Part shown: positions 36,854-45,734 of the stretch, piece after piece
Layout: every line of letters starts with the position of its first letter
Numbering within the stretch: the stretch's first letter is position 1
Assembly: GCF_002196855.1 (NCBI RefSeq)
Contig: NZ_NIPW01000025.1
Coordinates: 46,762 to 110,761, forward strand
Length of the DNA: 64,000 bases
Source of the DNA: Haematobacter genomosp. 1
GTDB lineage: Bacteria > Pseudomonadota > Alphaproteobacteria > Rhodobacterales > Rhodobacteraceae
Direction: 5' to 3'
Notes under the pieces: generated by a model
What the model was told of the DNA's origin: nothing
What the model saw: the letters and a program-made list of their open reading frames with translations, nothing else
Database searches by the model: none
Position numbers and translations under genes: made by a program

Positions 36854-38223
36854 GCATCATGCGGATATTGCTGGCCGACGATGACGCGGAGATGCGTCAT
36901 TCCACGGCGGAAGGTCTGGACCTTGCAGGTTTCCGGGTCGAGGCATTTGCGTCTGCGGAGGAGGTTCTGGCCCTTGCCGCCCCGGGGTTCAACGGCGTCA
37001 TCGCCAGCGATATCCGCATGCCCGGCATGGATGGCATGACCCTGCTGGACCGCGTGCGGGAGATCGACGCGGAAATCCCCGTGATCCTCATCACCGGCCA
37101 TGCGGAGGTGCAGCTTGCCGTCGAGGCCATGCGGCGCGGGGCCTACGACTTCATTGAGAAGCCCTTCACCATGCAGGCGCTGGTGGCGGTGCTGCGCCGC
37201 GCGCTCGACCACCGGGGGCTGGTGCTGGAGAACCGGCGGCTCCGTGCGGCGGCGGGCAAGCGGGACGATATCGAAACCCGCGTGCCGGGCCGCTCCCAGG
37301 GGATGGTGGACCTGCGCTACCGGCTGCGCGCCATCGGCGCCTCGGATGCCGATGCGCTCATCATCGGGCCGACGGGGGCAGGGAAGGAGGTCGTCGCGCG
37401 GGCGATGCACGACCTGTCCTCCCGCGCGCAGCGGCCGTTTATCGCCATCGATTGCGCCGCGTTGCCCGCGACGCTGATCGAAAGCGAGCTGTTCGGCCAT
37501 GAGATCGGCGCCTTCCCCGGGGCGCTGCGGTCGCGGTTCGGCAAGTTCGAACATGCCCGCGGAGGGACGATCCTGCTCGATGAGATCGGCTCCATGCCCT
37601 TCGATCTTCAGGCCAAGCTGCTGCGGGTGCTGGAGGCGCGGGCCATCACCCGGCTGGGGTCGCACGATGCCATCCCCCTCGATGTCCGCTTCATCGCCAC
37701 CAGCAAGGTCGATCTGGCGGAGGAGGTGGCCGCAGGCCGCTTCCGGGAGGATCTCTACTACCGGCTGAACGTCGCGACGATCCGGCTGCCTTCGTTGATG
37801 GAGCGCCGGGAGGACATACCGCTCCTCTTCCTCCACCTCGCTCGCGAAGCGGCGGCGCGGCATGGCGTGGCGGAGCGGGAGGCGCCTCCCGGCCTGCTGG
37901 CCAGGCTCTCCACCCGCGACTGGCCCGGAAATGTGCGCGAGCTGCGCAATGCCGCTGAACGCTTCGTCCTCGGCATCGACGGCATGGAGAGCGCGACGGG
38001 CGAGGGCTCCCGGCTGTCGGACCGGGTGGCGGAGTTCGAGCGGAGCCTCATATCCGGCGCGATCAGCGCCCACGGGGGCCGGTTGAAGCCGGTCTATGAA
38101 GCGCTCGGCATCTCTCGCAAGACGCTCTATGAGAAGATGCAGAAATACGGTCTGGACAGAAAGCTTCTGTCGGAAACGGCAGAAGCCACGGAGCTGGAAC
38201 CCGAATTTTCCGCCCGGCAATAA
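36850..38223 (+). CDS. DctD-type response regulator with altered sigma-54 contact loop
   Basis: 457-residue regulator: receiver domain (phospho-aspartate 54 in IASDIRMPGMDG), AAA+ domain (Walker A GPTGAGKE, Walker B GGTILLDEIGS) and a C-terminal Fis-type HTH (GRLKPVYEALGISRKTLYEKMQ). The loop that contacts sigma-54, GAFTGA in classic activators, reads GAFPGA here (HEIGAFPGALRSR). Loss of the canonical threonine is known in regulators that no longer work with sigma-54. The GTG start overlaps the kinase stop; an in-frame ATG at 36859 is also possible. Confidence 0.88.
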   Translation: MSIMRILLADDDAEMRHSTAEGLDLAGFRVEAFASAEEVLALAAPGFNGVIASDIRMPGMDGMTLLDRVREIDAEIPVILITGHAEVQLAVEAMRRGAYDFIEKPFTMQALVAVLRRALDHRGLVLENRRLRAAAGKRDDIETRVPGRSQGMVDLRYRLRAIGASDADALIIGPTGAGKEVVARAMHDLSSRAQRPFIAIDCAALPATLIESELFGHEIGAFPGALRSRFGKFEHARGGTILLDEIGSMPFDLQAKLLRVLEARAITRLGSHDAIPLDVRFIATSKVDLAEEVAAGRFREDLYYRLNVATIRLPSLMERREDIPLLFLHLAREAAARHGVAEREAPPGLLARLSTRDWPGNVRELRNAAERFVLGIDGMESATGEGSRLSDRVAEFERSLISGAISAHGGRLKPVYEALGISRKTLYEKMQKYGLDRKLLSETAEATELEPEFSARQ

Positions 38224-38303
38224 CATTTTGGTGACCTGTCGTTCCGGAAATGCCATCCTTTCCCGGAGGGTGCGGCCAATCAGCGCCCCTGAGGGAGGAT
38301 ACC

Positions 38304-39278
38304 ATGACGAGGAAACTCATCGGCGGCTTGGCTGCCGGCTTTGCGATGCTTGCCGGTGCGGCAATGGCGCAGGACTATCCCACGCGGCAGATCACGATGA
38401 TCGTGCCCTTCTCGGCGGGTGGCCCGACCGATACCGTCGCGCGGCTTGTGGCGGAGTCCATGTCCCGCGATCTCGGCCAGCAGGTCATCATCGAGAACGT
38501 GGGCGGTGCCGGTGGAACGCTTGGCGCGGGCCGGGTTGCGACGGCGGATCCTGACGGCTACACGCTGCTGCTCCACCATATCGGCATGGCGACCTCGGCC
38601 ACGCTGTATCGCAAGCTGGCCTATGACACGCTGGGCGACTTCGAGTATGTGGGCCTCGTCACCGAAGTGCCCATGACCATCGTTTCCCGCAAGGACATGG
38701 AAGCCGCAGACCTCAAGGGCCTGATCTCCTACGTCAAGGAACACGCGGACGAGGTGACGCTCGCCAATGCCGGGATCGGCGCGGCCTCGCATCTCTGCGG
38801 GATGATGTTCATGTCGGCCATCGACACGCCTCTGGTGACGGTGCCCTACAAGGGGACGGGCCCGGCGATGACGGATCTGTTGGGCGGGCAGGTGGATCTG
38901 ATGTGCGACCAGACCACCAACACCACCCAGCAGATCAAGGGCGGCACGATCAAGGCCTATGCCGTGACCTCGCCCGAACGGCTGGCGATCTTCCCCGATC
39001 TGCCCACCGCGTCCGAGGCGGGCCTTGACGGCTTTACCGTGGGCATCTGGCACGGCATCTATTCGCCGAAAGGCACGCCGGCCGCGATCAACGTGCGCCT
39101 CTCCGTGTCGCTGCAGAAGGCGCTGGCCGATCCGAACGTGATTGCACGCTTTGCGGAACTTGGCACCACGCCCTCCTCCGCCGCGGAAGCGACTCCAGCG
39201 GCCCTCAAGGAGAAGCTGGAGACGGAAATCGCCCGCTGGAAGCCGGTGATCGAGGCTGCCGGCGTCTATGCCGACTGA
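38304..39278 (+). CDS. Tripartite tricarboxylate transporter substrate-binding protein (TctC)
   Basis: 324-residue periplasmic binding protein with a signal peptide (AAGFAMLAGAAMAQD, cleavage near residue 23) and the Bug/TctC fold: ITMIVPFSAGGPTDTVARLVAE, GAGGTLGAGRVA-like GGAGGTLGAGR and HIGMATSATLY. Ligands of this family are organic acids such as citrate or other dicarboxylates. GAGGGAGGAT lies 3 bases before the ATG. First gene of a tctCBA operon just downstream of a DctBD-type two-component system. Confidence 0.92.
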   Translation: MTRKLIGGLAAGFAMLAGAAMAQDYPTRQITMIVPFSAGGPTDTVARLVAESMSRDLGQQVIIENVGGAGGTLGAGRVATADPDGYTLLLHHIGMATSATLYRKLAYDTLGDFEYVGLVTEVPMTIVSRKDMEAADLKGLISYVKEHADEVTLANAGIGAASHLCGMMFMSAIDTPLVTVPYKGTGPAMTDLLGGQVDLMCDQTTNTTQQIKGGTIKAYAVTSPERLAIFPDLPTASEAGLDGFTVGIWHGIYSPKGTPAAINVRLSVSLQKALADPNVIARFAELGTTPSSAAEATPAALKEKLETEIARWKPVIEAAGVYAD

Positions 39279-39338
39279 CCCCCGATGGTCGATCTGCTGC
39301 GTCCGACCCTGTCGGGCGCTCCCCATCCGGAGATCCGA

Positions 39339-39797
39339 ATGTCACGTCATCTGAACGCCAGCAGTCTGATCGGCGGCGCGCTGCTGGTCCTCACCGCCCT
39401 GTTCTTCGCGCTGGAATCGCTCGACCTGGAGCTTGGGACATCGCGGCGCATGGGGCCGGGTTACTTCCCGTTCGTCCTGTCGCTGGTGCTTGGTCTCCTG
39501 GGGCTCATCATCCTTTTCGACGGCTTTCGCACCAGGGGCGAACCGATCGGCGAAATCGCGTGGAGGGGCATGTTGTTCATCCTTCCCGCGCCGATTTTCT
39601 TCGGGCTGACGGTGCGGGGGCTGGGCTTCGTGCCGGCGCTGTTCGTCACGGCGCTCATCGCCTCCTTCGCCTCCACGCGGATGCGCCCTCTGGGCGCGGT
39701 GGTGCTCGCCGTTGCCATCACCGTGTTTTCGACCCTTGTGTTCAGCTATGCCCTCGGCCTGCCGTTCCGGCGCTTCGGCCCCTGGCTCCCGTTCTGA
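39339..39797 (+). CDS. Tripartite tricarboxylate transporter small membrane subunit (TctB)
   Basis: 152-residue membrane protein with four hydrophobic helices, the family's size and the GPGYFPFVLSLVLGLLGLIIL segment. With TctA it forms the membrane part of the transporter. Start at 39339 (MSRHLN) rather than 39285, because the extra 18 residues show no family match. It is 9 bases before tctA. Confidence 0.88.
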   Translation: MSRHLNASSLIGGALLVLTALFFALESLDLELGTSRRMGPGYFPFVLSLVLGLLGLIILFDGFRTRGEPIGEIAWRGMLFILPAPIFFGLTVRGLGFVPALFVTALIASFASTRMRPLGAVVLAVAITVFSTLVFSYALGLPFRRFGPWLPF

Positions 39798-39806
39798 GGC
39801 CCGAAG

Positions 39807-41309
39807 ATGGATCTGCTCTCAAACCTCGCGCTGGGCTTTGCCACGGCATCGACGCCTGCGAACCTGCTGTTTTGCCTGATCGGGGCGCTGCTCGGTACGC
39901 TGGTGGGCGTGCTGCCGGGGATCGGCGCCACGGCGACCATCGCCATGCTGCTGCCGATCACGTTCCAGCTGGAACCCGTCTCCTCGCTCATCATGCTGGC
40001 GGGCATCTACTACGGCGCGCAATACGGCGGCTCGACCACGGCCATCCTCATCAACATGCCGGGCGAATCGTCCTCTGCCGTGACGGCGATCGACGGCTAC
40101 CAGATGGCGCGCAAGGGAAAGGCGGGCACCGCCCTTGCCGTCGCCGCATTGGGATCCTTCTTTGCCGGGACGGTTTCCACCTTGCTGGTGGCGATCTTCG
40201 CGCCGCCGCTCACCGCCGTTGCCCTGCGCTTCGGTGCGGCGGAGTATTTTTCGCTGATGCTCCTCGGCCTCGTTATGTCCATCGCGCTTGCGCATGGCTC
40301 GGTGCTCAAGGCGCTGGCCATGGTGGTGCTCGGGCTGCTGCTCGGGCTGGTGGGCACCGATATTTACACCGGCACGCCGCGGTTCACTCTGGGCATCCGC
40401 GAATATGCCGACGGGCTGAACTTCGTCGCGCTTGCCGTGGGTGTTTTCGGTATTGCGGAGATCCTGCGCAACTTGGAATCGGAGGGGAGCCGCTCCATCC
40501 TGCGCACCGCGGTGGACAGGCTCCTGCCCAACCGGGAGGAGTTCCGGCGCATGGTGGCGCCGGTGTTGCGCGGGACGGCGCTTGGCTCGGTGCTGGGCAT
40601 CCTGCCGGGGGGCGGGGCGATCCTTGCCTCCTTCGCCTCCTACACGATGGAAAAGCGTCTCGCGAAGAACCCTGCGGAATTCGGCCACGGTGCGCTGGAG
40701 GGCGTGGCGGGGCCGGAATCCGCCAACAATGCCGGAGCGCAGACCTCCTTCATCCCTTTGCTTACGCTGGGGATTCCCGCAAACCCCGTCATGGCGCTGA
40801 TGATCGGCGCGATGATCATTCAGGGCATCGTTCCCGGCCCCAATGTGGCGACGGAGCAACCCGCGCTCTTCTGGGGGATCATCGCCTCGATGTGGATTGG
40901 CAACCTGATGCTCGTCGTGCTGAACCTGCCGCTGATCGGGCTGTGGGTAAAGTTGCTGACGGTGCCCTATTACGTGCTGTTTCCCATCATCATGGCCTTC
41001 TGCTCCATCGGTGTTTACAGCGTCGCCTCCAACACCTTCGACCTCTATGCCGTCGCGGCCTTCGGTCTGCTCGGCTATGTCATGGCCAAGCTGGGGTTCG
41101 AGCCCGCGCCGCTGCTGCTGGGCTTCGTCCTCGGCCCGATGATGGAGGAGAACCTGCGCCGGGCCATGATCCTGTCGCGGGGCGATCCCATGACCTTCGT
41201 CAACCGGCCGATCAGCCTGACGCTCCTGTTGCTGACGCTGGCCGTGCTGGTGGTGCTGTTCCTGCCCAACATCCGCCGCAAGCGGGAAGAGGTGTTCGTC
41301 GAGGAATGA
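39807..41309 (+). CDS. Tripartite tricarboxylate transporter large membrane subunit (TctA)
   Basis: 500-residue permease with about 12 membrane helices. GTLVGVLPGIGATATIAMLLPITF, YYGAQYGGSTTAILINMPGE and the second-half repeat ILPGGGAILASFASYTMEK are strong TctA signatures. Uptake is driven by the ion gradient with ligand from TctC. Last gene of the operon. Confidence 0.94.
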   Translation: MDLLSNLALGFATASTPANLLFCLIGALLGTLVGVLPGIGATATIAMLLPITFQLEPVSSLIMLAGIYYGAQYGGSTTAILINMPGESSSAVTAIDGYQMARKGKAGTALAVAALGSFFAGTVSTLLVAIFAPPLTAVALRFGAAEYFSLMLLGLVMSIALAHGSVLKALAMVVLGLLLGLVGTDIYTGTPRFTLGIREYADGLNFVALAVGVFGIAEILRNLESEGSRSILRTAVDRLLPNREEFRRMVAPVLRGTALGSVLGILPGGGAILASFASYTMEKRLAKNPAEFGHGALEGVAGPESANNAGAQTSFIPLLTLGIPANPVMALMIGAMIIQGIVPGPNVATEQPALFWGIIASMWIGNLMLVVLNLPLIGLWVKLLTVPYYVLFPIIMAFCSIGVYSVASNTFDLYAVAAFGLLGYVMAKLGFEPAPLLLGFVLGPMMEENLRRAMILSRGDPMTFVNRPISLTLLLLTLAVLVVLFLPNIRRKREEVFVEE

Positions 41310-41352
41310 ACCCGATCCGGCCCTGCCTCGGGCTTGGGTCTTTTCCCCGGGG

Positions 41353-41383
41353 CCGGGCCTGTGGTAGCACGGGCCCGGATTTT
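41353..41383 (+). terminator. Terminator-like hairpin in front of pheS
   Basis: An 11-bp stem (CCGGGCCTGTG pairing with CACGGGCCCGG, one G-U) with a GTAG loop is followed by ATTTT, 14 bases before the pheS start codon. It could end the tctA transcript or act as an attenuator for pheS. A competing pairing of 41317-41323 with 41350-41356 is possible. Confidence 0.65.
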
Positions 41384-41397
41384 CCCGGAGAGATGAC

Positions 41398-42480
41398 ATG
41401 GACGGTTTGGACGCACTGAGGGGCAGGTATCTCGACGGCATCGCCGGGGCGTCGGATGAGTCGTCGCTGGAGGATATCCGCCTTGCCGCGCTGGGCAAGA
41501 AGGGCGAGATCAGCCTGAAGATGCGCGAACTGGGCAAGATGACCCCGGAGGAGCGCCAGACCACCGGCGCCGCGCTGAACCGCCTGAAGGACGAGATCGA
41601 CGCCGCCCTTCGCGCCCGCAAGACCGCTCTCGGCGATGCGGCGCTCGATGCCCGGCTGAAGGCGGAGTGGCTGGACGTCACCCTGCCCGCCCGCCCGCGC
41701 CGTCAGGGCACGATCCATCCCGTGAGCCAGGTGACGGAGGAGGTCACCGCCATCTTTGCCGACATGGGTTTCGCCGTGGCGGAAGGCCCGCAGGTGGAGA
41801 GCGACTGGTACAATTTCGACGCGCTGAACATCGCGCCGGAGCACCCCGCCCGGCAGGAGCATGACACCTTCTTCATGGCGCGCGATCCGGGCGACAACCG
41901 CCCGCCGAACGTGCTGCGGACCCATACCTCGCCCGTGCAGATCCGCGCGATGCAGGAACGGGGCGCCCCGCTTCGCGTCATCTGTCCGGGGCGCGTCTAC
42001 CGCATGGACATGGACCAGACCCACACGCCGATGTTCCATCAGGTCGAGGGGCTGGCGCTCGGCCGCGACATCAACATGGCCAACCTCAAATGGGTGCTGG
42101 AGGAGTTCTGCCGTGCCTTCTTCGAGGTGGACAGCGTGGAACTGCGCTTCCGCGCCTCGCACTTCCCCTTCACCGAACCCTCGGCGGAGGTCGATATCCG
42201 CTGCTCCTGGGAGGGTGGCCAGCTCAAGATCGGCGAAGGCGACTCGTGGCTTGAAATCCTCGGCAGCGGCATGGTCCACCCGAAGGTTCTGGCCGCGGGC
42301 GGCATCGACCCCAACGAATGGCAGGGCTTCGCCTTCGGCATGGGCATCGACCGGATCGCCATGCTGAAATACGGCATCCCCGACCTGCGCGCGTTCTTTG
42401 AGAGCGACCTGCGGTGGCTGCGTCACTACGGCTTCGCCGCGCTCGACGTGCCGGGGATTGTGGGCGGGTTGAGCAGGTGA
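41398..42480 (+). CDS. pheS: Phenylalanine--tRNA ligase alpha subunit
   Basis: 360-residue catalytic subunit of the (alpha-beta)2 synthetase. N-terminal tRNA-binding coiled coil (about 10-90), class II motif 2 [28 protein letters not shown] region (here [20 protein letters not shown]; cited as landmark) and motif 3 [14 protein letters not shown] near the C-terminus are all intact. GGAGAG lies 5 bases upstream of the ATG. The partner pheT normally follows directly; here a TIR-type gene of 705 bases lies between them. Confidence 0.96.
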   Translation: MDGLDALRGRYLDGIAGASDESSLEDIRLAALGKKGEISLKMRELGKMTPEERQTTGAALNRLKDEIDAALRARKTALGDAALDARLKAEWLDVTLPARPRRQGTIHPVSQVTEEVTAIFADMGFAVAEGPQVESDWYNFDALNIAPEHPARQEHDTFFMARDPGDNRPPNVLRTHTSPVQIRAMQERGAPLRVICPGRVYRMDMDQTHTPMFHQVEGLALGRDINMANLKWVLEEFCRAFFEVDSVELRFRASHFPFTEPSAEVDIRCSWEGGQLKIGEGDSWLEILGSGMVHPKVLAAGGIDPNEWQGFAFGMGIDRIAMLKYGIPDLRAFFESDLRWLRHYGFAALDVPGIVGGLSR

Positions 42481-42487
42481 GGGGACA

Positions 42488-43192
42488 ATGAAGTATTTTG
42501 GAGAACGCGAAGGACTAGATGCATTCCTTGGTGAGTTAGGGCTTTCCGGTGAGTGGACCGATCAAGGCGCCTATAGCTCCTTCAGGGCCCGCACAGGGGA
42601 AATAGTGAACTTCTACAAGACAGGAACCCTTGTCGCGCAAGGTGCTCGACAAGATATTATGAAGGCTAAGCTAGAGCGCCTATGCGACGGGGGCGTTATG
42701 GCGCCGGTAGCCAAACCAGAACGAACGGCTCACATTTTCATAGTTCATGGACATGATGAGCCTGCCCGTAATGATCTTGAACTTGTTTTGCGGCGTTTAG
42801 GCCTTGATCCCTTCATCCTTCAGAATGAGGGTGGTGGCGGTTTGACTTTGGTGGAGGCTTTAGAGAGAAGTATCTATGAGCAGTCAGCGTTTGGCATCGT
42901 TTTGATGACGCCAGACGACTACGGGTACCGCCGAGACCAAACAGAAGCGGATAGGCGTCCACGTACTCGCCAGAATGTCATTCTTGAAATGGGTATGGTT
43001 ATGGCCTCGTTGGGCCGCCAGCGCATGGCAATTTTGAAGAAAGGCAATTTAGAAATTCCATCAGATGCAGACGGCATAATACGCTTAGAGTTCAATGAAC
43101 GAGTGCAGGAGATAGTGCCTGCATTGGTGCAGAGGCTTGAGCAAGCTGGTATCCAAATTGATCACACCAAAATAGCTGCGGCGGCGAGATAA
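42488..43192 (+). CDS. TIR-domain (CAP12/PycTIR-like) protein inserted between pheS and pheT
   Basis: 234-residue predicted nucleotide-binding protein. Residues 81-210 match the TIR-like family formerly called predicted nucleotide-binding (PF10137): IFIVHGHDE at 83-91, LEPFILQ-like LGLDPFILQ, the AFGIVLMTPDDYG strand and RQNVILEMGMVMASLGRQR with glutamate 167 as likely NADase catalytic residue, then IPSDADGI. Residues 1-75 are a small extra domain (FRARTGEIVNFYKTGTLVAQG), resembling a TBP-like nucleic-acid-binding fold. GAGGGG is 3 bases upstream of the ATG. Codon use is clearly more AT-rich than pheS and pheT, so it looks horizontally acquired. No cyclase partner is nearby. Confidence 0.85.
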   Translation: MKYFGEREGLDAFLGELGLSGEWTDQGAYSSFRARTGEIVNFYKTGTLVAQGARQDIMKAKLERLCDGGVMAPVAKPERTAHIFIVHGHDEPARNDLELVLRRLGLDPFILQNEGGGGLTLVEALERSIYEQSAFGIVLMTPDDYGYRRDQTEADRRPRTRQNVILEMGMVMASLGRQRMAILKKGNLEIPSDADGIIRLEFNERVQEIVPALVQRLEQAGIQIDHTKIAAAAR

Positions 43193-45598
43193 ATGAAATT
43201 CACCCTCTCCTGGCTGAAAGACCATCTCGACACCACGGCCACCGTCGAGGAAATCGCCGAGACGCTGACCGATCTCGGGCTGGAGGTGGAGGAGGTGTCT
43301 GATCCTTCCGCCCGGCTGAAAACCTTCACGCTGGCGAAGGTGCTTCACGCCGAACAGCATCCCGATGCCGACCGGCTCCGCGTCTGCCGTGTGCTGACGG
43401 ATGAGGGCGAGAAGCAGATCGTCTGCGGTGCGCCCAATGCGCGGGCGGGGATCACCGTCGTGCTGGTGAAGCCCGGTGACTATGTGCCCGGGCTCGACAT
43501 CACGCTCGGCGTGGGCAAGATCCGCGGCGTGGAAAGCCATGGCATGATGGCCTCCGAACGCGAGCTGGAACTGTCGGACGAGCATGACGGGATCATCGAA
43601 CTTCCCTCGGGCGAGGTCGGCGAGAAATTCGTGGACTGGCTGGCGGAGAACCGTCCCGGCGCGGTCGATCCGATGTTCCACATCAAGATTACCCCCAACC
43701 GCCCCGATGCGCTGGGGGTGCGGGGCGTCGCGCGCGATCTGGCGGCGCGGGGCCTTGGAACGCTGAAGCCGCTGGCCGTCGAAAAGGTGCCGGGCGCCTT
43801 CCCGAACCCGATCCCGGTGAGTATCGAGGGCAATACGCTCCCCTTCTGCCCGCTCTTTGCCGGGCGGGTGATCCGCGGGGTGAAGAACGGCCCCTCGCCC
43901 GCATGGATGCAGGCGCGGCTGAAGGCCATCGGTCTGCGGCCCATTTCCGCGCTGGTGGACATCACCAATTACTTCACCTTCGATCTGAACCGCCCGCTGC
44001 ATGTCTTCGACGCGGACAAGGTCAAGGGCACGCTCACCGTACGCTCGGCCCGGGAGGGGGAAGACCTGCTGGCGCTGGATGGCAAGAGCTACGCCCTGAC
44101 GCCCGGCATCACAGTGATTGCCGATGATGCCGGTGTGGAGAGCCTGGGTGGCGTCATGGGGGGCGAGGCTTCGGGCTGCACGGAGGAGACGGTCAGCGTC
44201 TATCTGGAGGCTGCGTATTTCGACCCGATCCGCACGGCAACGACGGGTCGCGCGCTCAAGATCATCTCGGACGCGCGTTACCGGTTCGAGCGTGGCATCG
44301 ACCCGGACTTCACGCTGGAGGGGATGGAGCTTGCGACGCGCATGATCCTCGACCTCTGCGGGGGTGAGGCGTCGGAGGTGCAGGTCGCGGGCGCGGTCCC
44401 CGATACCGCCCGCGCCTATCGCTGGCAGCCGGAGCGGATCATCAGCCTCGTCGGCATGGATATCCCCGCGACGGAGCAGAAGCGCACGCTGGAGGCGCTC
44501 GGCTTCACCTTCACGGGCGATATGGCCAGCCCCCCCTCCTGGCGCCCCGACGTGCTGGGAGAGGCCGATCTGGTGGAGGAGGTCGCGCGCGTGGCCTCCC
44601 TCACCAAGCTGCGGGGTCAGCCCCTGCCACGGGCGACGGCGGGGGTGCCCAAGCCGATCCTCTCCCCCCGGCAGCGGCGGGAGGGCGCGGCGCGGCGCAC
44701 GGCGGCGACGCTCGGCTACAACGAATGCGTGACCTACAGTTTCATCTCCGAAGCGGCGGCAAAGCTGTTCGGCGGCGCGGCGCCGGCCACGCGGGTGGAG
44801 AACCCGATCTCCTCGGCCATGACGCATCTGCGCCCGTCGCTCCTGCCCGGCCTTCTGGAGGCTGCGGCCCGCAATCAGGCGCGCGGTTTCGCCGATCTGG
44901 CGTTCTTCGAGGTCGGGCCGGTGTTCACCGGCGGTGAACCGGGCGAACAGGCGACGGAGATCACCGGGCTTCTGGTGGGCGAGGCTGTCGGGCGCGATGT
45001 GCACGGCGGCCGGCGCGGTTTCGACGTGTATGACGCCAAGGCGGATGCGGAGGCGATCCTGTCGGCCGCGGGCGCGCCGCAGCGGGTGCAGATCAGCCGC
45101 GACGCGGGCGATGCCTTCCACCCCGGCCGGTCAGGCCGCATCGGCCTTGGCAAGAACGCCATCGCCACCTTCGGCGAGGTGCATCCCCGTATCCTGCGCG
45201 CCTTCGACGTGAAGGGCCCGGCGGTCGCCTTTACCGTTCATCTGGACGCGATCCCGCTGCCGCGCGGCAAGGGCACGACGCGCCCCGCGCTCGTGCTCTC
45301 CGATCTGCAGGCGGTGGAACGGGACTTCGCCTTCGTGATCGACAGCTCCGTGGAGGCCCTGACGCTCGTCAACGCCGCGCAGGGGGCGGACAAGGCGCTG
45401 ATCGAGGAAGTGCGCGTATTCGACGAATTCTCCGGCGAGAAGGCGGAGGCGCAGATGGGTGCGGGCAAGAAGAGCCTCGCCATCACCGTGCGCCTCCAGC
45501 CCAAGGACCGCACCCTGACGGAGGAGGAGATCGCCGCCGTTTCCGCCAGGATCGTGGAGAAGGTCGCAAAGGCCACGGGTGGCGCGTTGCGCGGCTGA
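43193..45598 (+). CDS. pheT: Phenylalanine--tRNA ligase beta subunit
   Basis: 801-residue beta subunit. N-terminal tRNA-binding (EMAP-like) domain with TFTLAKVLHAEQHPDADRLRVCRV and CGAPNARAGITVVLV, the B3/B4 editing domain and the C-terminal anticodon-binding domain are complete (KSLAITVRLQPKDRTLTEEEI). Its ATG follows the TIR gene stop codon with no gap, so it depends on read-through or on coupling across the insert. Otherwise a normal alphaproteobacterial pheT. Confidence 0.96.
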   Translation: MKFTLSWLKDHLDTTATVEEIAETLTDLGLEVEEVSDPSARLKTFTLAKVLHAEQHPDADRLRVCRVLTDEGEKQIVCGAPNARAGITVVLVKPGDYVPGLDITLGVGKIRGVESHGMMASERELELSDEHDGIIELPSGEVGEKFVDWLAENRPGAVDPMFHIKITPNRPDALGVRGVARDLAARGLGTLKPLAVEKVPGAFPNPIPVSIEGNTLPFCPLFAGRVIRGVKNGPSPAWMQARLKAIGLRPISALVDITNYFTFDLNRPLHVFDADKVKGTLTVRSAREGEDLLALDGKSYALTPGITVIADDAGVESLGGVMGGEASGCTEETVSVYLEAAYFDPIRTATTGRALKIISDARYRFERGIDPDFTLEGMELATRMILDLCGGEASEVQVAGAVPDTARAYRWQPERIISLVGMDIPATEQKRTLEALGFTFTGDMASPPSWRPDVLGEADLVEEVARVASLTKLRGQPLPRATAGVPKPILSPRQRREGAARRTAATLGYNECVTYSFISEAAAKLFGGAAPATRVENPISSAMTHLRPSLLPGLLEAAARNQARGFADLAFFEVGPVFTGGEPGEQATEITGLLVGEAVGRDVHGGRRGFDVYDAKADAEAILSAAGAPQRVQISRDAGDAFHPGRSGRIGLGKNAIATFGEVHPRILRAFDVKGPAVAFTVHLDAIPLPRGKGTTRPALVLSDLQAVERDFAFVIDSSVEALTLVNAAQGADKALIEEVRVFDEFSGEKAEAQMGAGKKSLAITVRLQPKDRTLTEEEIAAVSARIVEKVAKATGGALRG

Positions 45599-45614
45599 CC
45601 CGCCCCCCGTCTGC

Positions 45615-45642
45615 CCCCGTCCGGCCCTCCGGCCGGGCGGGG
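45615..45642 (+). terminator. Strong GC-rich hairpin after pheT
   Basis: A 12-bp stem (one G-U pair) with a CTCC loop begins 16 bases after the pheT stop. There is no T-run after it, so it may stop transcription weakly, stabilise the 3' end or assist Rho. Confidence 0.4.
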
Positions 45643-45734
45643 AGCCGCCCGCGGCGGGCGCAAATGTCGCGCAGCCTTGAAGACCGGCGTGGGATGACGC
45701 ACATCTGGCCCGTGCAACAAGCCCGGATGATGCA

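Noticed and set aside
39560..41419. Plus-strand open frame of 619 codons
   Set aside because: It is out of frame with the tctB and tctA genes, which carry clear transporter signatures.
43085..45121. Minus-strand open frame of 678 codons
   Set aside because: Shadow of pheT; arginine- and histidine-rich with no family features.
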